In this document: positions 1 to 12,698 of the stretch, one piece after another
Layout of the letters: each line of letters begins with the position of its first letter
Position numbering within the stretch: position 1 is the first letter of the stretch
Assembly (NCBI GenBank): GCA_030144725.1
Contig: JASKMD010000006.1
Location: 1,388,586-1,452,585, forward strand
Length of the DNA stretch: 64,000 bases
From: Haematococcus lacustris
Taxonomy: Eukaryota > Chlorophyta > Chlorophyceae > Chlamydomonadales > Haematococcaceae
Direction: 5' to 3'
The notes under the pieces: model-generated
The model's input: only the letters and a program-made list of their open reading frames with translations
What the model was told of the DNA's origin: nothing
Database searches by the model: none
Position numbers and translations under genes: made by a program

Positions 1-2759
1 ACTGTGCTGCCAGCCTTTGAGCCTAAGCGCCAGGGGCCGGTGGGGCAGAGGCTGGCGGACCATGTGGCCAATGGTGAGTAGGTGGGTGGGTAGGCTCTCC
101 CGCTGGCACCTGTCTTCCCTGGATGCCCATATACCTGCGTCTGGCAGCGACTCCTCCCTTTCTTTTGGCCCATAGCCATAACACATTTTTGCACACACTA
201 CCCTCCCTTTACTCTAGCACGTAGTTTGTGATGTCTCTTTGCTGGGGTATGTGTTGAGGCATTGATGGGCTGGCAACCCTCACCAGCGCCTGCTTCAGCA
301 TGAGCGTCAGGTTAACGGCTGTCAGACAGAGGCCTGACGGCCAGAAACTGACACGCACATACCCTCCCTTCTCCCATGCCTCCTCCTAGCCCTTGGCCCC
401 TTGGACCATGGCTCCTCCTACCCTTCCCAGCCTGCCTGGGGTGTGGATGAGGGACCAGGGCAACTGTGGACTGGGTCCATACCTTGTACATCACCCACAG
501 CTGACACCCACACCTGGCCTAGCAGGGAAGGGAGGCACTCCCCTCCCCTCCTGCCCCTCTTTTCGTGTGATAAAGGGAGGCACTCCCCTTCCCTCCGACC
601 CTTCTCCCCTCCTACCTCTCCTTCTGTCTGGGGGCACTACCCTCTTTCCCGTATAGTAAGGGAAGGCACACCCTCCCCCTTCTGCCCCCCTCCCCTTCTG
701 GCCGCCTGGGAGTGTAGTCCCTGCCCTGCTCTCCAGCCCCTCTCCCTTGTGCTGCCCCGCAGTGTCCAAGTCGGAGCTGGAGACCTTGATGGCGCGCAAG
801 GAGGTGCTGCAGTTCAAGCTCAAGGTCTTCCCCCGCGGCCACACTCCCACCAACTACACCCGCTGGTTCGCTGCCCAGCAGCCCTACGCTGTGGCCTACC
901 AGCGCATGTACGAGCCCTGGTTCATAACCCACTGGGGCGCCATGCCCTGGTTTGATACCAACTTCAGGTGGGCGGCACACAGCCAGTGAGGGCAGCACGC
1001 CAGTGGGCGGCACACAGCCAGTGAGGGGGGTGAGCAGCCGCAGACCTGGATGCTGGGGCCTCTTCAGGAGCTGCAACTGGCCCAGCAGCCATATGCAACG
1101 TGCTGTTGCTGGTGACGATGACAAAAATGCTGACGATGACGACGACAATTATGATAGTGATACTACGGGGTGAGTAAAGAAGGCAGTCTTTGGGAGGTGT
1201 ATGGCTCCAGGTGCAGCAGTGCCAGCAGTGCAAACAAGGGGCTGTAATGATCTGTATCAGATCATGCCAGTCAGAGTGGGCTAGGTCCAGGGCGCGAGGT
1301 ATTCAAACTTAACAAGTGGATCTCCATGAGCTGGGAGCTAGGCATGTGCGGACCAACACCCCGGCCTTGTCTCGCCTGCTTACCTGCTTACCTGCTTACC
1401 TGCCTGCCTGCCTGCCTGCCTGCACCACCACTGCCCGCACTACCTAGCCCCTTCACAGTGCTTGCCGAGCTTTGTCCCTATGCCCACCAGTTGGGATTGT
1501 GCATTACAGGAGGTGCAGCTGTGCCAGCACTGCATATTAAGGGCTGTGATGGCAAGCACCCTATGGATACGTCCACATGCTGCATGCAGCCATGCGACTT
1601 GATGAGCTTGCGACCAAGTAAACGCAATGGCAGCCTGTGTGCAATGGCAGCCTGAGTTTGCTGTGGTGTGCAGAGGCTATGGGCTGAACAAGATCGTGCA
1701 TGTGGCCAGCCTGAACTTCTACAACGTCACCTTCCAGGTGCAGTGAGCTCTGCGCCGTCATTGTGCCCCTCCCCCTCCCCCTGCCCCTCCCCTTTGCCTG
1801 TCCCAGCGCCTGCCACCATCTGGACATTGCCGAAACAGCCAAAGGGTAGCAAGGGACACCCTGGACCCTGGGAACACAGGCCACTACCTAGCGACTGCCT
1901 GGCCACGGCCTGGCCCTGGCGTTATTTAGACATATGTAGACATACAGATGAGGCGAGCAAGGGACCTCGCTGGGGCTCCCATCCCAACATGCTCTCTGGG
2001 GACACAGCCCACCACCTTGTCCACCCCGCCTGGAGTTTTGCCTAGTGACCAACAGGACCAAAAGCTGTACAGCAGGATTAGCCCTGCTTTGCCCGCTGCC
2101 CTTCTAGTGCCCTGCCCTCAGGTGGCATTGATGTGGGAGTGAGATGCGTTGCCCGCCCCCCTGCTGCCCCCCTGCACACAGGTGCACCCCAACGCCTGGC
2201 TGGTGCACCGGCCTCATGAGGACACCGCGGTGCGCAAGGTGGTGGCGCGCGAGGCCAGCAACGTGAACAAGCTGGGCGTGAGGCTGCCCAAGCACGCGCT
2301 GTATCATAAGGTGGAACTGGGGGGTAGGGAGGTGGGCAGGGCTGGAGCGTGAGGAGCCTAGGGTCAGGGGGGTGGGGGGTGGGGGGCTGGAGTGTGAGGA
2401 GATTGGCTGTTGGCGTCTTACCAGCAACAGTGGCAGCAGCAGCAGCGCAGGAGAGATAGAATCAGCAAGAGCAGCAGCAGGAGCAAGAGCAGGAGGGCTA
2501 ACCGTACCAACATCTTCACCAACATCATCACCAACAGCAGCCGTTCAAGCTGTTGTTGTTGTTGTTCCTGCTGCTGCTGCTGCTGCACTGTTGGGTGTAG
2601 GTCACCATCTTGTTTGGCAAGGCGAAACGGGCCATGATTAGGGGCGACTACGCCCCCCGGCTTGATGACGCCATGGTCCGCTGCTTCAAGCAGCTCACAT
2701 GGCTACAGCCCTTCGTGGAGCTGCAGGGCATCCCAGTCGACGCAGACGTTTTCTTGTAG
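1..2759 (+). CDS. GT49 (LARGE/B4GAT1-like) glycosyltransferase, 3' part
   Basis: Seen: five exons, join(1..73, 763..967, 1674..1737, 2182..2310, 2601..2759), keep one frame across GT-AG introns and give 209 codons before TAG at 2757; the 5' end lies outside the window. Motifs in order are VLPAFE, then MYEPWFITHWGAMPWFD, then RGYGLNKIVHVASLNFYN, then HPNAWLVHRPH. Known: this order (E-P, P-x-aromatic-D, RGYGxNK, HxPH) is the C-terminal half of Glyco_transf_49, the family of LARGE and B4GAT1, Golgi type II enzymes that add glucuronic acid or xylose to glycans. The DxD metal site should lie upstream of this fragment. Inference: a Golgi glycosyltransferase; the acceptor is unknown. Introns 1 to 4 are pyrimidine-rich and carry short repeats, such as CCTGCTTACCTG near 1375-1430. 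Family assignment is firm, substrate is not. Confidence 0.85.
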
Positions 2760-5038
2760 CCCGGCGTGCTCGGCGGCATGCAGCCATGGTAGGCATGCAG
2801 TACCCAATCGCAGTTGACTATTAGACTACTGTAGACATGACGTTTGACCGCTCAACCGCATCGGTCCCTACATTGTGAGGCCGCTATTCCATACCATCAC
2901 ACTAGTATAACTCATTATCAATATCACCACCAGCTGATGTGGCTACAATCTTGTTTTCAAATCTCTGCCCAATCTCCCTTTTCCCCGACGCCATGGCATG
3001 ACTCAACAGCGACGACTGCCCCAACTTTTCTACACAACCACCAACACCTGCTCTACCTGTACTACCAGCTCAACAATTGCACCAGCCGCACAGTCCTCGT
3101 TGCATGCACAGTGTGAGTCACGGTATTGCGCTGCTGGTCGTGTGTGTGGTGGTGGTCACGACATACTGCACTACTACTACCAGCTATCAGACAAGGCAGC
3201 ATAGCAGGCTGTGCCGCCCGACAGCAGATGACCGTGAGGCATGGCGTTCCTGCAACCAGGGAGCATGAAACATGAACATGGAGTCATTGACCATGTGTGA
3301 AGCAACAATGCCAGAAGGCAGAGGCCATGGCATTCTGCTGCTGCTGCTACTGATGATGATGATGCCCTGCTGTCAGACCAGGTGCTTGATCCTCCTCAAA
3401 CACAACAACCCCACCTTCCAACCACCCACCCCCCAACCACCCACCCCCACATAGCCTTGCTCGACCCTGTTCTTGGTCCGGCCCTACCATGGTCCTCCCT
3501 TGCCCACCAACCCTCTGCACCATAATACTCAGTCCAATGCCACTCCCCCATCACTCAACTGCCACCTCCTTGCCTGCACCCATCACTAGTCAGTCACACC
3601 TGACCCCTGTGCCATGTAGTGCCTGATGACGTCATGAGGGTGTTGTAATGATAGTGGCGGTGGCCATGTAATGATGTGATGATACAAGTAGAGCACTGTA
3701 ATGATGATGATAAATGCGATGATGATCTATGACAGGGGCATCATGGGGGAATGATGATGGTGATCATGATGATGATGATGATGATGATGATAGCCCTTTG
3801 AAGGCACTGGGTTGTGTCCCCACCCACCCTGTGGGACCTTTTCCCCCTACACTCCACCCTTCCCCCTCAAAAGCATCCCATTCTTCCTATCAGCAACTGC
3901 CCCATCCCATTCCACCACCTCCCTTCCCACAACAAACCCACACAAGCATACACGCCAAGCCACTGCTGCGCACAGCCCAGACCGACTGGACTTGAGCTGC
4001 TCCCAATCAGGCCCTGCCTGATGACCTTCCTGCTGCTGCTGACTTTTCCTGCACCTGGCCCATCCTGGGCCCTGAGCCTTGGACCATGCGACAGAACCAG
4101 CTGGGCCGCCTCACTAAGGAAAAAAACTAGGCCCAGGACCCTTTTAAAGAAAGATTAGGCAAAGCACCTAGGGCAAGCACCCAGGGCCTGCGAGCCAGGC
4201 CAGGTGGGCAGGCGGCAGAGGACCTGGGTCAGCACCTAGGGCTGTTTTGCTGCTCCTGCTGTCAAGGAGTGTGAGGGGTCTGGGTGGCGGGGCAGCCCAG
4301 TCAGCCAAGAAGGCAGCTACCCCGGTTGGGAGGTAGTCCCCTTGGCCATGGCATTCTGATGAATACCATGATGATGATAGTGATGATGATGACGATGATG
4401 AAGACAAGCGCCCCTCTGCTCCTGCTCCTGCCTCCTCTTGCCCCATGTGTGGGAAACCCACCAGCCAGCTGTTGCTTCCCACTGCCAGGGTTTGGGAGCA
4501 GAAACTGAACCCTGACTCACATGCTGCTACTGACATGCTGCAACCGCCTGCAATCACTCGCAAGCGACTGAACCTGCTACCCCTCAACTCCACGGTTCGA
4601 TTGTATGCTCTTGCTGCATCCACTGGCTGGGTGCCCTTGTGGCATTACCACAGTCAGCACCGGGGACTTGCTACAGGCGAAAAGATTCTCTACTTGTCCG
4701 TCCTATCAACCAACCCAACCCCCACTACATGGCACAAACCTCCACCTGCCTTCCTAAGACTCTTCTTCCTAATTAAATGCCCAGTTTCTTTCAGCCAAAT
4801 GCAAGGCATCCGGAACTGACCCAAATCTTCCCCCACAACCCCTTGCCCTGCTGTCGGTTAGGGAAGCTGTTAGTTGTCGCTAGGAGCCCAGTCCATTCCC
4901 CAGGACCTCCATCTCCACAGCTGCCATCCCCTTGTCGCCGCGCATGCCCCTCCCCTGCCCCTGCACCTGCACCTGCACCTGCCCCTGCCCCTGAAGCTTT
5001 CTATAGGACCAATGGCTATAGGCCCTATGGCCCATCCA
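2760..5038. other. Convergent intergenic region with GAT repeats
   Basis: No convincing exon seen. This is the 3' flank of the GT49 gene and of the minus-strand gene ending at 5039. It holds a (GAT)n run near 3760-3790, a second ATGATG-rich patch near 4368-4402, and pyrimidine-rich stretches. The candidate polyadenylation pentamer TGTAA occurs at 3644-3648 and again shortly after. Open frames here follow the simple repeats and lack conserved motifs. Confidence 0.5.
3644..3648 (+). promoter_or_regulatory. Candidate TGTAA polyadenylation signal
   Basis: TGTAA is the usual polyadenylation signal of chlorophycean nuclear genes. This copy lies about 0.9 kb after the GT49 stop codon, which is long for a 3' UTR, so the assignment is tentative. 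Confidence 0.3.
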
Positions 5039-7420
5039 CTAGGCCCTGCTCACAGGCCCTGTGTGGTGCAGGCCAGTGCCAGGCTCAGGCTTCACCAGAG
5101 CCGTGTTGGTGGCCACCCAGGCAGAACCCGGCCCCACCCAGACCGCAGCGGCATCCGGCTGCCCTGCCTCCTTCACAGCAGCAGCAGCAGCAGCGGGCAG
5201 CTGCGAGAGCGAGGTGCCCATTGGCACACCAGCACTGCCAGCACCTGCTGGCTGGGTGGCCTGTAGCTGCAATGGCTGAGGTGCTCTTGAGGGCCGGGTG
5301 GCTGCTGCTGTGGCCCTGGGTGCTGCAGGGCTGCTCTTTCCCCTGCTGAACTGCAGCCCTGGGTGCTGGGGCGCAGGAGTGTCTGGGCAAGGGTCTGGGT
5401 GCCAGCCTGCCCCACCCACTGCTGCCTGCTGCCCCACTCCTACCCCTACCCATGCTGCTTGTGCCTGTGCCTGCTGCTGCTGCTGCCCCTGCTGCCCCTG
5501 GCCCTGCAAGGGCTGGTGCTGGTGGCGGCGCTGGTGCCTGTTGGCCATGCCCCGTGCCAGCAGACGCATCACAGCGGAGGTGACGTCACCACCACACTGC
5601 TCCAGCACTGAGGCAGCCAGATGGGTGGCGGCACCGCTGGGCTGAGAGGGCGGCTGGTGCTGTGCGATGCGGGCGTTCAGCTGCTCTAGCTGGGCAGGGA
5701 TGTCACACCGGCGGCACGAGACCAGCAGCTGCTGCTTCATCGCCTCGTTGTCCTGCGTTAGGCAGCGAGGTGGGGGGATCCAGAGGGGGAGGGAGCTGTT
5801 GCAAGTCAGGGGTGGGCAGCCATGAAGGCAAGGATGCAAGTCAGGGGTGGGCAGCCGAGAAGGCAAGGATGCAAGTCAGGAGGCAAGATCAGCGGGCGGG
5901 CGGGCGGGCGGGCAGTTGTGTGTGTGGCTGCTGACCTGATGCATGGTGCGCATGGCCAGTAGCAGCGCATCCAGCTGCTGCTGCAGGACAGCATTGCTGG
6001 CCTCCAGCTGCTGCGCCTCAGATGCATTGCTCAACTCCTGCAGCACAGTGCAGGCAGGCAGGCCAGGTCAGGTGGGGCGAGGCAGGCCAGGTGAGGAGAG
6101 GCAGGTAGGACCAGCGTGGGCTGCTGAGTTTGCCTGGTGTCATCCCTATGGCCCGCCATGGGGCAGGTGCGTGGGTATGTGTGCATTGGCCTGCTAGGCT
6201 AGGCTACAGGCGCTAGGCTAGGCTAGGCTACGCTAGGCTAGGCTACTAGGCGCACCTTCAGTAGGCGTGCCTTGCGTGGCAGCAGCTCTTGAGGCTCCCT
6301 CAACCGTTTGGTTAAGGGGGCAGAGCCACACAGGCTGGGCTGTGCGTTGGCACTGTCTTGACCAGGCGCACTCGATACCAGCCCAAGCCCCCGCCCAAGC
6401 CCTCTCCCCAGCCCCAGCCCCAGCCCCCTCCCCAGCCTTTGTCCATGCCCCTGCGTCCCGTCTGCCCAACTCCCACCCCGGTGATCGCCAGCTTGTGACG
6501 GAGCTGGCAACGGGCTGCAGCAGCGTGCCGTGCATGAGGGTGCGGGGGGCCTGGAGCCAATCTCAGGAGCTGCCGCTGCCGCTCCCGACCCTCCTCCGCC
6601 TCCGCCTCCGCCTCCGCCTCCTCCTCCTCCTCCTCCTGCTGCTGCTGCTGCCAGTTCTCCTCCTCCTGCTGCTGCGGCAGCGAGCTGTGCGCAGCCGGGT
6701 TGGCGAGGTGTGAGGGGGGCAGTAGGGCCTGGGCCAGATGTGGCGGCCTGGAAGCGCAAGGAAGGGGCATCAGCTGCACATGGAGCGCGCAAGCTGGCAA
6801 CAGCAGAGGCAGCAGCAGCAGGTGCAGCAGCAGCAGCAACTTTGGCAGCAGCAGAACTTCAATGGAGCTGCAGCAGGGGCAGAGAAGTCACACTGGGCTG
6901 TAGACCTCACAGGAGGTCATGGCATCCCTTCACATCAAATGCGTGACAGCTTAGCCTTTGGCATTGTACTAAACCTAGTACAATGCATGGCATGGGCCAT
7001 GGCAGGGGCAGACCTGGCTCAACACGCACCATGCAGGGAACTGGAGTGCTCTGCAGGACCTCCTGTCCCAGGTGTTCACGTGCCTCCTGCTTCTGCTGCT
7101 GCCCCTGCTGCTGCCCCTGCCGCCCCTGCTGCTGCTGCTCTTGCTGCTGCTCCTGCTGCTGCCCCTGCTGCTGCTCCTGCTGCTGCCCCTGCTGCTGCTG
7201 TGCAGGCAGTTTGTCTGAGCCAGACATGGGCTGCTGCTGTGTGTCACTAGAGGGGAGGGACAGCCACTGAAGGTGGGAGGGCAGGCAGGAGGGGGGCGTG
7301 GGGGACCGCTCCTGCCGGTGCCTGCCTGCTTTGACTTGATGACAGCTGTGCCCTGCAGGTCAGCGGCAACAGCAGCAGCAGCAACCAGCAAAAGCAACAG
7401 TTAATCACAGCAGTCAACGT

Positions 7421-7491
<71 letters not shown>

Positions 7492-8165
7492 GGCTGGCGG
7501 CAAACGCAGCAGGCATGTGGGCACTGGGAAGGATGGTTCATGGAGGGCAGCCAACCTCGTGTGCTGGCCACCATGCCCCATGCCCCATACCCCATACCCC
7601 ATGCCTCATGCCCCATGCCCCATGCCCCATGCCCCATGCCCCATGCCCCATGCCCCACGCCCAAGTGGTAAGGAGGCGTCCGCTATTAGCCTGCGGGCCA
7701 CTACTGCTATGGCCTGCTCGGGCTGCACCATCATTGCAGGCCAGGTGGTTGTGGTGGTTGCACTTATCATGGTGGCGCCAGTGATGATGGTGGCAGTGGT
7801 GTTGGTGTTGTTGTTGGTGTTGTTGTTGGTGGTGGTTATGGTCGGTTGGAACTCACAGGACAGCAGGCGCTCTATGGTGGAGGTGCGGTGCAGGCCCAGC
7901 CTATCAGGGGCATGCTGGCGAGGCCCCGCGACCCCCCCTCCTGGCACTGGTCCCGGTGCCAAGTCCTGCAGTCCATCAGCCTGTACCAGCACCAGCAGAC
8001 CAAGGCGCCTGGATCAGGTGTGTCAGCAGCAATGTCGCAGCAACATCAGCGGGAGCAGCAGCAGCTGCAGCAGCAGCACCACCAGGAGGACATCAAAGAG
8101 CAGATCACACGTGAAGCGCAAGGGAGGATGCGCCTGCAGCCAACAGTTGTTGGAACTAGTCAGCG

Positions 8166-8263
<98 letters not shown>

Positions 8264-8834
8264 GACTTGCCAGCATCCAGCAGCAGCAGCGGCAGCGTGA
8301 GGCAGGGCGTGCAAGGAGGGCGTGCAGGTGTGCGGTCAGTGGCAGAGCAGGGGGTGCAGGGGGCTGGGGCTCAGGCACCACTCACATCGTGGGGCTCTGA
8401 GAGGCCAGGCGGCAGCAGCCCCTCCCCTGGCTGCCCCACCGCAGTCAGTGACGCCGCCAGGCCAGCAGGTCCACCAGGGGTCAGGGGGTCAGGGGGGCCA
8501 GGGGCGCTTGGGTGGAAGCGCCAGGGGCAGGCCAGCAGGCACCCCGTCTCATCCCCCAGGCCCAGCTGCTCCTGCTGCTGCTGGAGGAGCAGGGGGTGAG
8601 CTGCACTGGCTGCGGGGTGCTCCTTCTCTGACAGCCTGGGGCAGGGCTGGTTGGGTGAGCCCTGCCTGCCTGACTGGGCTGCCTCCTGGCCCCCCACCTG
8701 CACCCTCACCTGGCCTGCTGCGGGGCTGAGGCTGCACTGGACACCTCCTGCTCTGCCCACATGCCTCACCTGAGGGGTCAGAGGCGCCAGCAGGCCCCCC
8801 ACCCCCACCCTCCCTGCCCCTCCTGCCTCCCCCT

Positions 8835-8865
<31 letters not shown>

Positions 8866-10219
8866 CCCCCCCAGCCCCCACCCTGACCACGGCTGCAGTG
8901 TGGCCTGCCAGGAGCCCCAGGAGGCGGCACCCACACCACCATCTGCGCTGCTGTGGCCCTGCTGCTGCGCCAGCCCTGCGCTGAACCACCATCCTGCAAG
9001 GGGGGGGTCACCGCCTGGTGAGGGAGCAGCAGGGTGGTGCAGCCACTGGCCCCCCTGCTGCCCGCTCAGTGCTGCCGTGTGTGAGGGCGTGTGTGAGGGC
9101 GTCAAGAAGGGCCAGGCGGGGAAACCTGAGCTGCAGTCCCGGCTGGGGGCCTCCCCCTGGCACAGCCCAGCGCCCCCCCACAGGGCCCCCCCAGGCCCTG
9201 CCACCGGCCCCCCGCCCTGCCTGCTTGCCGACATGGGGTACACTGCATGGGCCCCCCAGGGGACAGGGGTGGTGCTGGGTCGTGTCACGCCCGCCGCCGC
9301 TGCCGCTGCTGCTGCTGCAGGGGCGTGGGGCGAGGCTGGTGGCTGCAGGCAGGAGGTGAAGGCTCCAGCCTCCCCTGCTGCGGCCAGGGCCTGCCTGCTG
9401 GGGCATGGGGAGCATCTTGGGGCAGCGGTGGAGATGGACGAGCCTGGGTTACTCAGTCTGCCTGCACAGCCAAGCAGGGGTGGGGGCAGGTGGAGCCGGG
9501 GGAGAGGGGGCACCAGTGAGGAGGGTAGCAGGGGCGCGGAGGGTGGGGTGGGAAGGGTTAAGGGGGCAAGGGGGCAAGGGGCCCTGTGGAGTAAGGAAGA
9601 AGAGGGTGAAGGGTGGGGTGGCAGGTTACCTAGCAGCGGCACCAGGGCCCCCTAGCTGCTGCCTGGTGTCGGGCGTGTCCTGACCACAACAGGGCACTGG
9701 AGAAGGCAATGCAGGGCAAGCATCATCAAACACGCTGGCTGCAGTCATGTAGTAAGCTACTCCTTCATGAGTATTACTGTACTACTCTACTAACCAGTCC
9801 TGAGCTACTGCCATGATTTAACTAGCCTTCGTGTCGTAACCTACCCTGGGCCTCCACATGCGCGATGGTGGGTTGTGCTTCTTGCACCTGAACCACCCAC
9901 CTTGGAATGTGGTGGCGCTCCTGCCCTGAGGGCTGGCATGCTCTGCCTCCGTAGCCATGTCACCCACTCGGGTCAGCAGGGCCACCTCCTGCAGCAGCTG
10001 CTCCATGGCGGCAGCATTCAAGCTGAGGCAGGGGGACTCTTGGAATAGGCTGGGGCAGCGGCTTAGGAAGGGCCCCATGGGGCCGCCTCCCATGCCCAGC
10101 CAGCACCCAGACCCCGGCAGCGACGTGTCCAGGGGCATGCTCAGCAGCTTGGAGGGAGCGCGCATGGGGGCAACCGGATGGAAGCCACCATTCAAGTCCA
10201 GGCCTGACGGGATTTGATC
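5039..10219 (-). CDS. Gln/Ala-rich protein with leucine-zipper-like coiled coil (putative)
   Basis: Seen: the 3' exons are well supported on the minus strand. They are 6256 (end of an exon ending RKARLLK), 5936..6037 (34 codons) and 5039..5752 (237 codons plus TGA), joined in phase 0. Together they form a heptad pattern with leucines at AQQL, NAVL, LDAL and an Asn at the usual a-position, typical of a zipper. The last exon becomes Gln/Ala/Pro-rich and ends LVKPEPGTGLHHTG. Upstream, open minus-strand stretches at about 6485-6840 (Glu/Gln-rich), 8371-9642 (Ala/Gly/Pro-rich) and 9900-10219 (start SGLDLNGGFHPV, donor after TTFQG) are probable further exons, but their splicing is unresolved. No basic region of a bZIP factor (N-x7-R) was found. 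Inference: a nuclear scaffold or regulator; the family is not recognised. Introns contain CAG, CCCCATG and CCAG repeats. Confidence 0.5.
7421..7488. repeat. (CAG)n microsatellite, about 22 units
   Basis: Uninterrupted AGC/CAG units on the plus strand, inside the presumed intronic part of the coiled-coil gene. Open frames for polyAla, polySer or polyCys here are only translations of the repeat. Confidence 0.9.
7571..7662. repeat. CCCCATG heptamer tandem repeat
   Basis: About 13 copies of CCCCATG, with a few ATACCCC and TCATG variants. It lies between presumed exons of the minus-strand gene. Confidence 0.85.
8166..8263. repeat. (CCAG)n tetranucleotide repeat, about 24 units
   Basis: A run of GCCA units. 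Because the unit length is four, all frames on both strands stay open (Pro-Ala-Ser-Gln or Gly-Trp-Leu-Ala cycles), so open frames here do not indicate coding. Confidence 0.9.
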
Positions 10220-10831
10220 CTGGGGTCAGTGGCCGCAGGGCACCTTGCTGCAGGGGGAATGGAGTGCACCACGGTGGATGGATCACGAGGGGGCATGCTA
10301 TGGCGTAGTGTGTGTAACGGTGCCCAACTGCTGGCGAGGATGACAATGAACTGAAGCACAGGTACTGAGGCACCAAAACCTGTCCCCGAGTTGCCACTGA
10401 TGAAGTTCTTGGGAGTGGTGGTTAGTGCATGCATGCATGCATGCATATCCTGGCAACCCTGGACTCAACACCAGAGTTGGTACAGTGAACCTTTCATCTT
10501 TCATCACAGCAGGAGTCTGCTGTCAGGGAACAAAGACTGGACAGTTTCATAGGTAATGAGCAGCCAAGCCACTTGCACCCCCTGCTTTCTGCCGACTTCT
10601 GCTATGCATTGCAAACAGCACTGCCAGCTACACATCGTGCATGACTGATGGTATCAGAGCCACCCAATTCTCACGCCAATGGTGATTGCCATGGCTGCTG
10701 TAGTGTGCATGCATGAAGGCACCGCTTAATGATAGTGCTTGCATTGTTTGTCCTTGTTTCATCATTCCCTCGGAGCCGCCATCCCGTTGTGGTCGCTGGT
10801 CACGAAGATGTGCCCGCCATCCGCAGCTTAC

Positions 10832-11718
10832 CAAAGGGTCCGCTGCAGTTGCTGCGGTCGTCCGCCACTCGCTTGCGGCGAGGGCCTCAGCCTCGGCCTG
10901 AGCATACACGGAAGGGCGTGGATCACGCGCCGACCCACAATCATGAAGAGATCGTGCTGTGACGGACACACCCGCTTATGCATGATGGCCGCGAACACCT
11001 CGTCGTACGTCGGCGCCCTGGTGGGAGGGCGATGGAGTTTCTGTGTTGATGTCGCCGAACCCGACTTCGGCGCATCGGGCTGACGCTCGGCAACGTCAGT
11101 CATCGCGATGGTGCAGGCAATAGCCTAGGGCCTGCCAGTTTCAGGGCAAGCCGGGGAAAGGAGGGTTTAGCATCCTACACGACAAGTGTAGCAGGGGCCG
11201 CGATGCCAAGTCGGCATCGCCAGGGCCTTCGCAAGGGCCACGACCCACAAATCAACGCAGGAGCAGTCCGCAGTCCGCTGCTCGCAAGCAGCCCCACACC
11301 AGCAGTGCAGCACGTGCAACGAGAGGGTGGGCTAATTGTGGAACTGAGCGTTTTACAAATGTGAGGGAGCGTGTGAGTGGTCCCGTCTTTTTTACGACTA
11401 CTTGCGGCGGCATCGTCACGCTTAGATGCCTTAATCCTGGCGCCTGAGCGAACCAAGACCTGAATTGAACCCCGAGACAGAACCCCCAGAAACTAGAAAG
11501 AGCGCTACAGCCTTGCTGCGAGCAACACCGCCAGGACACTGCGGAATGTTGATCCAGCTGCTTGTGAGCTTTGTCCACCTGATGCGAGGTACCGCTGCGA
11601 GGCCGGCGCTGAGGTCGGGGTGCGCGGCCATTACGGCAGCGACCTCTGCGCTTAACTGATCTCGCTTGCTAGGGTCAGGCAAACCGCGTTCTGGTTCCGA
11701 CAGTCCAGGTCCCAACAT
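10832..11718 (-). CDS. Unrecognised coding exons
   Basis: Seen: three coding-like minus-strand stretches with good splice signals. (a) An ATG at 11718 opens MLGPGLSEPERG and ends at a GTGGAC donor near 11580. (b) An exon after the acceptor near 11452 begins IKASKRDDAAASSRKKDG and is rich in Lys/Arg/Ser. (c) 10832..11103 starts MTDVAERQPDAPK, contains TYDEVFAAIMHKRVC and ends at a strong GTAAGC donor at 10831. (a) and (b) join in frame (phase 2). Whether (c) belongs to the same gene or starts another is not settled, and joining it directly to the exon at 10219 hits a stop codon. Family not recognised. It could be an ordinary gene start or a transposon remnant. Confidence 0.35.
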
Positions 11719-12698
11719 TCAGGAGGATCAGGAAGCTGCACACCATGCGGCCGCTTATTCCAACCCCTTCACCCTCGCCAGCTCCGCGTTCTCGAACGCG
11801 GCCCACAGCCCTAGCTTGCATTTCCTTCTGTGCCAGGTGTTCTATTTGTTTCTAGTAAAGCGAATCTCTCCGGGCAGCCTTTCTGTTGAGTGGCGCCTGA
11901 TCGAACTCTGGCTGTAGCGTATCAACTATGTTATTGTTGTGTTTGTTCGGCACAGGCCTAGGCATACCCACACCGGTACGCTGACTTGTGCTTCCACGAG
12001 GACTACATACGATGGCGATTCGTGCTGGCCATCCATCAGGTTGTCACCACGTTTGTTGTACACCATTGTTGGACAGGTGCAAGCAGCTAACTCAGGCTGT
12101 CTCGTCACATCTTAATACATAGCGCATGGGGCCTGGCAATGTCCAGGCCATGCATCTGAGACAAAAAGTGGTATCCGGCTTCAGCTGCTCTGCGCAGTTG
12201 CGCACACCCCTGGTGCAACAAGGCAAAGTGCAAGCCAGTAGGCAGCATGTCGAGTCGAGCTTCACCATGTCGGGTCTCACAGCAGCATCACTACATCTCC
12301 ACCTCGGCGATGCCATGAGCACATGGAGTTGCTAGTCAAGCAAGTGCGCAGTCACAAGGAGGCCAGAGGTTTGCACCTGCTGTTCCTGGCCGCTGGACCA
12401 AGAGGCCAGGCTGCTACACGTGCTGGGTGACTGGGCTGACTTGAGACTTCACTGTAGAATGAAGGGTCATAGCTGGCACTGCCTCTACGCCTGCTGCTGT
12501 GGAATATCTACGCCTGCTGCTGTGGAGAAGGGAATTCTGGGCCACGCAGTGATGGACGCCATGAAGGATCACATTGGTGCGCGTGCGCATGTCTGTGATA
12601 GAATGGGAGACGACTGCATGTACAATTGCAGCCACTTTGCTGCATTCCCATTCAGCTGTTTGTGCGCAGGTCCTGGGACTGCAAGGGCAGGTGCCCTG
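11719..12698. other. Intergenic stretch
   Basis: Lies between the 5' side of the unrecognised minus-strand exons and the 3' end of the GT77 gene. No conserved coding motif, RNA gene or clear repeat was seen. Base composition is more even than in the neighbouring low-complexity gene. Confidence 0.4.

Noticed and set aside
6238..6840. bZIP transcription factor
   Set aside because: The zipper heptads and a-position Asn are present, but no basic region with N-x7-R was found in frame upstream.
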